DNA of 5,505 nucleotides from Pseudomonadota bacterium (GTDB taxonomy: Bacteria; Pseudomonadota; Gammaproteobacteria; Burkholderiales; SCOH01): the NCBI GenBank assembly GCA_030917985.1, contig JAUPTR010000399.1:1-5505 (forward strand), in the 5' to 3' direction. Positions 1 to 5,505 of this stretch are shown piece after piece. Below the pieces are notes generated by a model. That model saw only the letters and a list, made by a program, of their open reading frames with translations, did not search any database and had not been told where the DNA came from. Both the position numbers and the translations under genes were made by a program. Position 1 is the first letter of the stretch. Each line of letters begins with the position of its first letter.

Positions 1-87
1 GTGGATGATGTCAAGAAACTCGATGTACGCGGCTTTATCGGCTTTGCGCTGATCGGCCGCTCCCTGTCCTGGCTACGTGACCAATAA
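1..87 (+). CDS. C-terminal end of an unidentified plus-strand protein (partial)
   Basis: An open frame runs from the window edge through 28 codons to a TAA at 85-87. The encoded tail contains a short hydrophobic stretch (GFIGFALIGRSLSWL) between charged residues and ends in RDQ. It could be a terminal membrane helix of a larger membrane protein or an ordinary buried helix; the fragment is too short to assign a family. The GTG at position 1 is probably just an internal valine codon. Support for a real gene is the clean stop followed 13 bases later by a strong hairpin, and the convergent arrangement with the minus-strand gene ending at 177. I do not recognise the product. Confidence 0.6.
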   Translation: MDDVKKLDVRGFIGFALIGRSLSWLRDQ

Positions 88-100
88 GCGCGTTCCAATA

Positions 101-126
101 ACAATGCCCCGCGTGCGGGGCATTGT
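101..126. terminator. Probable bidirectional terminator hairpin between convergent genes
   Basis: ACAATGCCCCGC and GCGGGGCATTGT form a perfect 12-bp inverted repeat around a central GT; in RNA the innermost pairs would open to give a loop of about four. It lies 13 bases after the plus-strand stop (87) and 50 bases past the minus-strand stop (177), so it can serve both genes. Neither side has a clean T run, although both flanks are moderately T-rich (ATTGTCACATCTTGT on plus, ATTGTTATTGG on minus). Position and stability support termination; the missing U-tract is the main doubt. A weaker 6-bp hairpin (TGGCTG/CAGCCA, 136-153) sits beside it. Confidence 0.6.
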
Positions 127-176
127 CACATCTTGTGGCTGACTATCCAGCCAAACATATTCACCACAGTCCCGGC

Positions 177-1085
177 TTATTGCGCACTCGCTGCAACGGC
201 CGCAGCTGGCAATACCTTGGCCTCACGCCACGCTTCCGGCGTGCAGCGCTTCCAGTCCACCCCGTATTGATAAAACAGCGACGCACGTTCTTTTACCAGT
301 TGCGAGAACGCCGGCTGCTGGATTTCGCGCACTTTGCCCTGCGTTACAAAAAACTCTACCGAAAAACGCGGATAAGCCATCACCAGGCTTTCGGCATCCA
401 GAAATGTTACCGACTCCGGCGGCAGCACCTGCACCAGCTCCGCCTCGCTCATGCCGGGGCGCACATCGTTTAATGCCCTGGAATGCTGTTTGTCGCGCTC
501 GTGGTCACGGTAATCACCGTGTGCCTTGTACAGGGTTTTGACCATTTCCACCGGGTTGGTCCCGGCGCCGGCAATCGCCTTCACCTGCACCACCAGCGGG
601 TTGTCGACCACCGACTTGATGCTCTGGCTGGTGGATTTACCGCTGAAGCGCAGCAACGCCTCGCCGGCAGGCCTGGCCGCAGCCAGCAGGGATTCGGCCC
701 AGGCTGGCGACTGCATGGCCCAGTGTTGATGCATGGCCGAAACAAAACCCCGGCAGGAATAAAACAGCAGCGCATCATCGTGCGTCAACGTGCCAACCAG
801 CCGGTCGTCAACAAACACCACGCCGCCAACTTCGCCTTCGGTCAGTCCGGCGTAGGCAACATGCCGCCCCTGCCCGTCGAGCAGGGTAAAACGCTCCAGC
901 GCCGCTTCCGGCGGTATCGACCGCAAGGTATCGCGGGCTTTGCTGTCAGCGTTGATCCAGAGTTCGCCGGCGCCGGTAATCTGATCCGGCAGCGTGACCA
1001 GATCATCTTTTGCGGCTTGCACACCTGCAGCAAAACAGATGAGTATCGTCCCCAGCCAGATGGCCGAGCTGCGTCCTTGCATCAC
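177..1085 (-). CDS. Secreted protein of unknown function with possible BamE/SmpA-like C-terminal domain
   Basis: The 302-residue product begins with a typical Sec signal peptide: Arg5, a hydrophobic core at about 9-20, and a likely signal peptidase I cut after VQA (residue 24). Cys17 is not in a proper lipobox, so it is probably periplasmic or secreted and not a lipoprotein. Residues 25-200 match nothing I recognise. Residues 207-256 read NDVRPGMSEAELVQVL, then two or three beta-like strands ending in VEFFVTQGKVREIQ. This resembles the helix-helix-strand pattern of the BamE/SmpA-OmlA or BLIP-like fold, where a GM(S/T)xxEV-type helix precedes strands; that is inference from pattern only. The mature protein has two cysteines (111, 281) that could pair. 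The start is GTG at 1085 or the adjacent ATG at 1082, both served by AAGGA. It lies 52 bp after the protease gene and probably shares its transcript. Confidence 0.8.
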   Translation of the reverse strand: MMQGRSSAIWLGTILICFAAGVQAAKDDLVTLPDQITGAGELWINADSKARDTLRSIPPEAALERFTLLDGQGRHVAYAGLTEGEVGGVVFVDDRLVGTLTHDDALLFYSCRGFVSAMHQHWAMQSPAWAESLLAAARPAGEALLRFSGKSTSQSIKSVVDNPLVVQVKAIAGAGTNPVEMVKTLYKAHGDYRDHERDKQHSRALNDVRPGMSEAELVQVLPPESVTFLDAESLVMAYPRFSVEFFVTQGKVREIQQPAFSQLVKERASLFYQYGVDWKRCTPEAWREAKVLPAAAVAASAQ

Positions 1086-1090
1086 ATGTA

Positions 1091-1098
1091 TCCTTTCC
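1091..1098 (-). promoter_or_regulatory. Ribosome-binding site for the 302-residue secreted protein
   Basis: The minus strand reads GGAAAGGA here, giving an AGGA core 5 bases before GTG (1085) and 8 bases before ATG (1082). The 8-base spacing makes ATG 1082 equally or more plausible than the GTG. An intervening ATG (positions 1088-1086) is followed at once by TGA and is not usable. The presence of a good Shine-Dalgarno shows the second gene is translated independently of the upstream protease gene. Confidence 0.65.
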
Positions 1099-1137
1099 GT
1101 GGCATGGTGTTGTGCCTCTGATTCAAGCCCATCGGCA

Positions 1138-1920
1138 CTATTTCAGCCAGTTGATCTCGCGCGCAGTGGCAGGGCCGATCACGCAGTCGGCCAGGCCACG
1201 CGGAATGGATGCCTCGGTTTCGCCCAGCGCAATTCTCCCGGCCATGATTTCGGCATACTGCTGCGGATACAACGGTTCGCTATCCGGATTGGCATACCCA
1301 TCGGGAAACACCGGCAGATTATCGCCGGGATGATATTTATCGCGTGCACCCACGGTGTGCAGCAACTCATGCGTCAACACCACCTGATTGCCACCCGACA
1401 TGCCGCGCTCGGCAAACAGGTTGGCCACACCGATCAGACCCTGCTGCAAGCCCAGCGAATGCGCAACACGGGGGGTGGTAGCCGGGTTGTGATACAGCGC
1501 AAACAGCCGCACGTCCGGCCGGGCACCGGGCACATCGTCATGGCGCCAGCTCCAGTAGCGCAACTGCAGGCTCCACAGCGCAATCTGCAACACATTGCCG
1601 TTTGCCGGCGGTGCGGGCGGCAGACTGTGCACCTGTGGCCCGAGGCGCACCTGCACCGGCTGCGACAGCTGCACGCCAAACTGCTGCGCATGATTGGCCA
1701 CAAACACCTCGATCGGCTGCCAGTGCTGATGGCTCAGGCCGGCAATGTAGTCGGCACTCGCCTGACTGGCATCGGCATTGATCGGATACACCACCACCCG
1801 CAATGTCCGCTCCCAACTGGTGCTGCGCTTTTTGCCCAGCCAGGCGCCAATTGCCACATTGGCGAGAATGAACAACAGAATACCGATACGCAGGGTTTTA
1901 AACATATGAGAAGCAATCAT
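1138..1920 (-). CDS. Putative membrane-anchored zinc metalloprotease, metzincin-like (HExxHxxGxxD)
   Basis: The frame opens at a TTG (1926), but ATG at 1920 or 1905 is more likely; none has a good Shine-Dalgarno. From ATG 1905 the protein starts MFKTLRIG followed by an apolar segment of about 18 residues, fitting an uncleaved signal anchor or signal peptide, with the rest in the periplasm. Counting from ATG 1920, the motif HELLHTVGARD lies at about residues 184-194. It fits HExxHxxGxxD: two His ligands, the catalytic Glu, and Asp as likely third zinc ligand, as in snapalysin-type metzincins. About 30 residues later EIMAG supplies a Met that could be the metzincin Met-turn. The conserved-looking DKYHPGD and LYPQQYAEIMAG blocks suggest a coherent family, but I cannot name it. 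Substrate is unknown. Activity is predicted from the motif only. The gene is followed 52 bp later by the 302-residue secreted protein. Confidence 0.8.
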   Translation of the reverse strand: MIASHMFKTLRIGILLFILANVAIGAWLGKKRSTSWERTLRVVVYPINADASQASADYIAGLSHQHWQPIEVFVANHAQQFGVQLSQPVQVRLGPQVHSLPPAPPANGNVLQIALWSLQLRYWSWRHDDVPGARPDVRLFALYHNPATTPRVAHSLGLQQGLIGVANLFAERGMSGGNQVVLTHELLHTVGARDKYHPGDNLPVFPDGYANPDSEPLYPQQYAEIMAGRIALGETEASIPRGLADCVIGPATAREINWLK

Positions 1921-1944
1921 CCACAAAGCGGGAGGTACGCCGGG

Positions 1945-1974
1945 AATATAGCTGCAGTCAGGCCAAGCCGACAG
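1945..1974 (-). promoter_or_regulatory. Weak candidate sigma70 promoter for the protease operon
   Basis: On the minus strand CTGTCG (1974-1969, 3/6 to TTGACA) is followed after 18 bases by TATATT (1950-1945, 5/6 to TATAAT). Transcription would begin near 1937, leaving a leader of about 17 bases before ATG 1920 or 32 before ATG 1905, and almost none before TTG 1926. The -35 match is poor, so this is only a candidate. It lies between the MITE-like element and the gene, so the element would be upstream of, not inside, the transcript. Confidence 0.25.
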
Positions 1975-2015
1975 CGATTTGTTTGCTGCGAACAGATACG
2001 CCCCGCATACAGAAG

Positions 2016-2209
2016 GGAGGCGCTGATTTATTCAGTGCGCGGAATGAAGTGCAAGGAACCCGGCACGCTGAGCGTCGCATCAGTATGGATAGGCAAACTT
2101 TCGGGCACCACGCGAGTGCAAGCAAGCTTCGCAAGCAAAACCTGCCTGGCGAATTGCCTGCCCCTGGTACACAGCAACTCGCCCGCGCAGCCAATAAATC
2201 AGCGCTTCC
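2016..2209. mobile_element. MITE-like element, 194 bp, with terminal inverted repeats and GAAG target duplication
   Basis: The left end GGAGGCGCTGATTTATT (2016-2032) and the reverse complement of the right end (2193-2209) agree at 16 of 17 bases. The similarity continues inward through TGCGCGG, giving 23 of 27 matches overall. GAAG flanks the element on both sides (2012-2015 and 2210-2213), as expected for a 4-bp target-site duplication. The 194-bp interior has no plausible transposase; open frames crossing it have no recognisable protein character. It contains an 11-base odd palindrome (ACGCTGAGCGT, 2065-2075), GCAAGCAAG/GCAAGCAAA copies (2118, 2131) and a repeated TGCCTG. Terminal repeats plus short duplication and no gene is the definition of a non-autonomous MITE. 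The 4-bp duplication and GG-starting ends recall IS5-family elements, but that affiliation is inference. It sits 70 bp past the mrr stop (from the GAAG copy). Confidence 0.7.
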
Positions 2210-2283
2210 GAAGGCAACCCATTGCCGCCAAAGCTGCATGTGCAGCCAACATCAGCAAGGCGTAGGCCTGCCGGCCCAGAACC

Positions 2284-3195
2284 TCAAGGCACATCAAAAT
2301 AGTCTGAGTCTATTTTCTTGACTGTATATGCGGCGGCAACCGACACGCCGACATCAAAATCAATCATCAGACTAGCCAGCAACGATCCGTCGATCAACAC
2401 CACTTTGGTGTCCACCCGAGATACATAATCGACCGCATCGGCAGTGAAGCCTGAAGTAGTGATGAATACCCCCTTCCGGGCTCGCTGCCCTTGTAAAGCG
2501 CCAACGAATTTCTGGATTTCCGGCCGCCCTACCGAGCCCTGCCAGCGCTTGGCCTGAAGATAAATCACATCCAGACCAAGGCGATCTTCCTTGATGATGC
2601 CGTCAATCCCGCCGTCCCCGCTCTGACCAATACGTTCACCCGCGTCCTTGCGCGATCCGCCATACCCCATTTTTACCAGCAATTCGACGACTAAAGACTC
2701 GAAAAAAGCGGGGGAACAGAGCAAGATACGATTGATCAACTCCTGCGCCAGTTCTGAACGAATTTTCTGATGTGCCAGCTCAAGCATTTCCTCTGGCGTA
2801 CCGTCGGACTCCTCCTGAGGCAAGGCAGGTAGCTCAGCACCTTCCTTACGCGAACCTTCACGGAACTGGACAAACTCAGGAAATTGCTCCAGAAAACGGA
2901 CATCGATACGCACCGGCTGCCGGGCCAACACATCAAGGCCACGCGGCGTAATTCTAAATACACCGCGCCTTGGTGCATCCAGCAACCCCGCCTTTTTCAG
3001 ATAGGAGCGAGCCCAGCCAATACGGTTGTGAAACACCTGCTGGCCACCACTGGGCAGTAATTCGGCCCTCTCAGCCTCAGTCAGCTGAAACACTCCAGCC
3101 AGCAAATCAACCACTTCGCGCAGACTGTGGTCGTTACCATCTGCAACCAGTTTCAGCAGCGGCAACATACACGACTGGTAGTCCGGAATTGCCAT
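2284..3195 (-). CDS. mrr: Mrr-family type IV restriction endonuclease
   Basis: The 303-residue product is close to the length of E. coli Mrr (about 304). The N-terminal domain (about 1-95) carries the Mrr winged-helix pattern: MAIPDYQSCMLPLL at the start, then FHNRIGWARSYLKKAGLL (55-72) and GVFRITPRGLDVL (78-90). A linker with acidic and Gln-rich stretches follows. The C-terminal Mrr catalytic domain (about 160-275) has FESLVVELLVKMGYGG, then GDGGIDGII with Asp198 and LQAKRW with Gln214 and Lys216. This is the D-(x)n-QxK form of the PD-(D/E)xK nuclease core. GVFITTSGFTADA (242-254) is the usual following strand-helix. Mrr enzymes cleave DNA bearing foreign adenine or cytosine methylation in the cytoplasm and can be toxic when such methylases appear. 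No methyltransferase is adjacent, consistent with a stand-alone type IV enzyme. All key residues are intact. Confidence 0.95.
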   Translation of the reverse strand: MAIPDYQSCMLPLLKLVADGNDHSLREVVDLLAGVFQLTEAERAELLPSGGQQVFHNRIGWARSYLKKAGLLDAPRRGVFRITPRGLDVLARQPVRIDVRFLEQFPEFVQFREGSRKEGAELPALPQEESDGTPEEMLELAHQKIRSELAQELINRILLCSPAFFESLVVELLVKMGYGGSRKDAGERIGQSGDGGIDGIIKEDRLGLDVIYLQAKRWQGSVGRPEIQKFVGALQGQRARKGVFITTSGFTADAVDYVSRVDTKVVLIDGSLLASLMIDFDVGVSVAAAYTVKKIDSDYFDVP

Positions 3196-3204
3196 TGATT
3201 GTTA

Positions 3205-3219
3205 CTCCCCCCAAAAAAA
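3205..3219 (-). promoter_or_regulatory. Ribosome-binding site of mrr inside a T7G6 homopolymer tract
   Basis: The minus strand reads TTTTTTTGGGGGGAG. GGAG (3208-3205) is 9 bases from the ATG at 3195, a normal spacing, and confirms that start. The T7 and G6 runs directly before it are prone to slippage; a length change would leave the SD-to-ATG distance unaltered but would shift the distance to any promoter and alter leader folding. The T run could also be read as the tail of a uvrA terminator, but no stable stem ends just before it. Confidence 0.65.
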
Positions 3220-3250
3220 CCAGCCTGTTTGATTTGAGACCCTGCAGACA

Positions 3251-3343
3251 CCAATACTGACTACACCTGCAGCCCTGCCTGCAAGCCAATATCAGAGCGG
3301 GCTGCAGGCCAGCCTAGAAGCCAATACCAGAGCCGCTTGCAGA
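3251..3343. repeat. Imperfect tandem repeat, 35-bp period, about three copies
   Basis: Units start at 3251, 3286 and 3321, exactly 35 bases apart. Each begins CCAATA and ends with (C/T)TGCAG 16 bases on. Units two and three match at 18 of 22 core bases (CCAATATCAGAGCGGGCTGCAG type), and their 13-base leading spacers match at 9 of 13. Unit one keeps only the two ends (12 of 22). CTGCAG also occurs at 3242 and 3363, just outside the array. The array fills the non-coding gap after the uvrA stop (3354) and before mrr. It lacks the uniform repeats and unique spacers of a CRISPR array. Confidence 0.6.
3266..3308. repeat. 10-bp perfect inverted repeat in the uvrA-mrr spacer
   Basis: CCTGCAGCCC (3266-3275) and GGGCTGCAGG (3299-3308) are exact reverse complements around a 23-base loop. 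In the minus-strand transcript downstream of uvrA this could form a GC-rich hairpin. No T run follows on either strand, so it is not an ordinary intrinsic terminator; it could slow transcription, protect a 3' end, or simply result from the 35-bp repeat. It overlaps the tandem repeat units one and two. Confidence 0.5.
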
Positions 3344-3353
3344 CCAATTCCCT

Positions 3354-5505
3354 TTAACTGTTCTGCAGCACCTTGGCCAGATAATGCCCGGTATGGCTTT
3401 CAGTGTTTGCAGCCACCTGTTCCGGCGTGCCGGTGGCGAGAATCCGCCCGCCGCCCTCGCCGCCTTCCGGGCCAAGGTCAACCAGCCAGTCGGCAGTTTT
3501 GATCACGTCCAGATTGTGTTCGATGACGACCACGGTGTTGCCGTGGTCGGCCAGGCGTTGCAGCACGGTCAGCAGCAGTTCGATATCGTGGAAATGCAGG
3601 CCGGTGGTCGGTTCGTCGAGGATGTATAGGGTGCGGCCGGTGTCGCGTTTGGATAGCTCCAGCGCCAGTTTCACCCGTTGCGCTTCGCCACCGGACAAGG
3701 TGGTGGCGCTCTGGCCGAGGCGGATGTAGCCGAGGCCGACGTCGAGCAGGGTTTTCAGTTTGCGTGCCACCACCGGCACCGGCTCGAAGAACTCGTAAGC
3801 CTGCTCCACGGTCATTTCCAGCACTTCGGTGACATTTTTGCCCTTGTAGGTGACTTCCAGCGTTTCGCGGTTGTAACGTTTGCCGTGACAAACGTCGCAC
3901 GGCACGTAAACGTCCGGCAGGAAGTGCATTTCCACCTTGATCACGCCGTCGCCCTGGCAGGCTTCGCAGCGGCCGCCCTTGACGTTGAAGCTGAAACGGC
4001 CGGGGCCGTAGCCGCGTTCGCGCGCGCTTGGCACGCCGGCAAACAGCTCGCGGATCGGCGTGAACAGGCCGGTGTAGGTGGCCGGATTGGAGCGCGGGGT
4101 GCGGCCGATCGGGCTCTGATCGACGTTGATCACCTTGTCGAACAGTTCCATGCCTTCGATCGCATCGTGCTCGGCCGGCTCCAGGCTGGAGCCATACAGA
4201 TGGCGCGCCACCGAGGCGTACAGGGTGTCGTTGATCAGCGTTGATTTACCCGAGCCGGATACGCCGGTGATGCAGACAAACAGGCCGGCGGGGATTTCCA
4301 GACTGACGTTTTTCAGGTTGTTGCCGCGTGCATTCAGCACTTTCAGCATGCGTTCCGGGTTCGGCTCACGACGTTTTTCCGGCGCGTGGATACGGCGTTT
4401 GCCAGAGAGGAACTGGCCGGTGGCCGAATCCGGGTTGGCCATGATTTCTGCCGGGGTGCCGCTGGCGACAATGGTGCCACCATGCTCACCAGCACCGGGC
4501 CCCATGTCGACGACAAAATCGGCGGCACGGATCGCGTCTTCGTCGTGCTCGACCACGATCACTGTGTTGCTGAGGTTTTTCAGGTGCTGCAAGGTTCCCA
4601 GCAGGCGATCGTTATCGCGCTGGTGCAGGCCGATCGACGGCTCGTCCAGCACGTACATCACCCCGGTCAGGCCGGAGCCGATCTGGCTGGCCAGACGGAT
4701 ACGCTGCGCTTCACCACCCGACAGGGTGTCGGCAGAGCGATTCAGCGACAGGTAATCGAGGCCGACATTCACCAGAAACTGCAGGCGGTCGGCGATTTCC
4801 TTGACGATTTTTTCCGCCACCGCATGTTTCGCGCCTTCAAAATGCGCCTGCTCGAAAAACTTGCGCGTGTTGCGCAGCGCCATCTGGTTCACTTCGTGCA
4901 GGCTTTTGCCGCCAACGCGCACGTAACGCGCCTCCTTGCGCAAGCGCGAGCCACCACACGATGGGCATGGCTGGCCGTTCTGGTATTTCGCCAGCTCTTC
5001 GCGCACCGCGCTGGAATCGGTCTCGCGGTAGCGGCGTTCCAGATTGGGGATGATGCCTTCAAAGGTGTGGCTGCGCTCAAAGCGGGTGCCGCGCTCGTTC
5101 AGATAAGTGAAGCGGATTTCTTCCTTGCCCGAGCCGTACAACACCACTTTCTGCACTTCTTCCGGCAGGTCTTCAAACGGCGTATCGGTATCGAAACCGT
5201 AATGGTTGGCAAGGCTCACCAGCATCTGGAAATAGAACTGGTTACGCTTGTCCCAGCCTTTGACTGCACCGGAAGCCAGGCTCAGGCTCGGCACTTCCAC
5301 CACGCGCTTGGGGTCGAAGAAGCTGATATTGCCCAGGCCGTCGCACTTGGGGCAGGCGCCCATCGGGTTGTTGAACGAGAACAGGCGCGGCTCCAGCTCC
5401 GGCAGGCTGTAGCTGCACACCGGGCAGGCAAACTTGGCAGAGAACCAGTGCTCGGTGCCGCTATCCATTTCCACCGCAATCGCCCGGCCATCGGCATGGC
5501 GCAAT
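3354..5505 (-). CDS. uvrA: UvrA, excinuclease ABC subunit A (C-terminal part; 5' end outside window)
   Basis: UvrA is the ATP-driven damage sensor of nucleotide-excision repair; a dimer loads UvrB at lesions. The 716 visible residues (numbered from the window edge) cover all but roughly the first 220-230 of a usual 940-950. In order: zinc-binding CPVC/CPKC (27-30, 51-54); CPSCGGSRL (180-188); the first ABC signature LSGGEAQR (261-268) and Walker B VLDEP (285-289) with His320; the second Walker A GVSGSGKS (414-421); the second zinc module CEAC/CDVC (513-516, 536-539); a second LSGGEAQR (603-610) and Walker B ILDEP (628-632), with His663. The N-terminal Walker A and the real start lie beyond 5505; the TTG at 5504 is an internal codon. 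The frame is intact with no missing key residue, ending LQNS-TAA. No SOS box can be judged because the promoter is not included. Confidence 0.98.
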   Translation of the reverse strand, partial: LRHADGRAIAVEMDSGTEHWFSAKFACPVCSYSLPELEPRLFSFNNPMGACPKCDGLGNISFFDPKRVVEVPSLSLASGAVKGWDKRNQFYFQMLVSLANHYGFDTDTPFEDLPEEVQKVVLYGSGKEEIRFTYLNERGTRFERSHTFEGIIPNLERRYRETDSSAVREELAKYQNGQPCPSCGGSRLRKEARYVRVGGKSLHEVNQMALRNTRKFFEQAHFEGAKHAVAEKIVKEIADRLQFLVNVGLDYLSLNRSADTLSGGEAQRIRLASQIGSGLTGVMYVLDEPSIGLHQRDNDRLLGTLQHLKNLSNTVIVVEHDEDAIRAADFVVDMGPGAGEHGGTIVASGTPAEIMANPDSATGQFLSGKRRIHAPEKRREPNPERMLKVLNARGNNLKNVSLEIPAGLFVCITGVSGSGKSTLINDTLYASVARHLYGSSLEPAEHDAIEGMELFDKVINVDQSPIGRTPRSNPATYTGLFTPIRELFAGVPSARERGYGPGRFSFNVKGGRCEACQGDGVIKVEMHFLPDVYVPCDVCHGKRYNRETLEVTYKGKNVTEVLEMTVEQAYEFFEPVPVVARKLKTLLDVGLGYIRLGQSATTLSGGEAQRVKLALELSKRDTGRTLYILDEPTTGLHFHDIELLLTVLQRLADHGNTVVVIEHNLDVIKTADWLVDLGPEGGEGGGRILATGTPEQVAANTESHTGHYLAKVLQNS

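Larger units (their letters stand above)
1927..2283. other. Intergenic region between mrr and the protease gene
   Basis: This 357-bp gap holds the MITE-like element (2016-2209) and, downstream of it, a weak promoter candidate for the protease unit. The part next to mrr (2214-2283) has GGCCTGCCGGCC (2264-2275), able to form only a 4-bp stem with no T run, so no convincing mrr terminator is visible. Long open frames cross the region on both strands but lack start signals, known motifs or amino-acid composition typical of real proteins. I see no RNA gene. Confidence 0.6.

Noticed and set aside
1034..1036. Cys17 of the 302-residue protein as a lipoprotein cysteine
   Set aside because: The preceding residues are LI, not the small residue required at -1 of a lipobox; cleavage after VQA at residue 24 fits better.
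1924..1926. TTG as the start of the protease gene
   Set aside because: It lacks an RBS, would sit almost at the candidate transcription start, and in-frame ATG codons at 1920 and 1905 give a better signal-anchor N-terminus.
994..2265. Long plus-strand open frame of 423 codons
   Set aside because: It lies antisense to the metzincin-like protease and runs through the MITE-like element; it has no recognisable motif, no good RBS and a composition typical of a mirror frame of a GC-rich gene.
2264..2275. GGCCTGCCGGCC as a terminator for mrr
   Set aside because: The stem is only 4 bp with a 4-base loop and no T run follows on the minus strand.
1958..2321. Small open frames on both strands across the mrr-protease gap (93 and 112 codons)
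   Set aside because: They cross the ends of the MITE-like element, have no domain signal and no ribosome-binding site, and the plus-strand one overlaps the 3' end of mrr.
3251..3343. Possible short CRISPR array
   Set aside because: The repeating unit is degenerate and its similarity covers the would-be spacers as well; there are no unique spacers of normal length and no cas gene nearby.
3384..4755. Several plus-strand open frames of 81-209 codons antisense to uvrA
   Set aside because: They are shadows of the strongly supported uvrA frame, caused by high GC at third positions.
5502..5504. TTG at the window edge as the start of the uvrA frame
   Set aside because: UvrA needs about 220-230 more N-terminal residues including the first Walker A; the codon is an internal leucine in a conserved region and the gene continues beyond the window.

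Overview
The window looks like a chromosomal segment of a GC-rich betaproteobacterium, perhaps from Neisseriales or a relative. This rests on the UvrA sequence style, Gram-negative secreted proteins and overall base composition. No 16S or other decisive marker is present, so the assignment is tentative. I saw no neisserial DNA uptake sequence (GCCGTCTGAA).

Layout, left to right. Positions 1-87 hold the last 28 codons of a plus-strand gene I cannot name. A near-perfect hairpin at 101-126 separates it from everything else, which lies on the minus strand. Read in their own direction, the minus-strand genes are uvrA (5505-3354, C-terminal 716 residues, 5' end outside the window), mrr (3195-2284, type IV restriction endonuclease), a 194-bp MITE-like element (2209-2016), a membrane-anchored putative metzincin-like protease (about 1920-1138), and a secreted protein with a possible BamE-like C-terminal domain (1085-177).

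How the parts relate. UvrA is core nucleotide-excision repair. Mrr, just downstream, is a defence nuclease that typically cuts DNA carrying foreign methylation. It has its own ribosome-binding site and a lower sampled GC content than uvrA, so it may be an acquired insert. The spacer between them carries a 35-bp-period imperfect repeat, a 10-bp inverted repeat and a T7G6 homopolymer run. The protease and the 302-residue protein are 52 bp apart and likely form a two-gene envelope or periplasmic unit of unknown function. The element upstream of that unit has 17-bp terminal inverted repeats (16/17 identical) and a 4-bp GAAG duplication on both sides. It is the clearest piece of structure not explained by genes.

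The best candidates for something undescribed are the MITE-like element and the protease/BamE-like pair. Nothing here amounts to a demonstrated new system.
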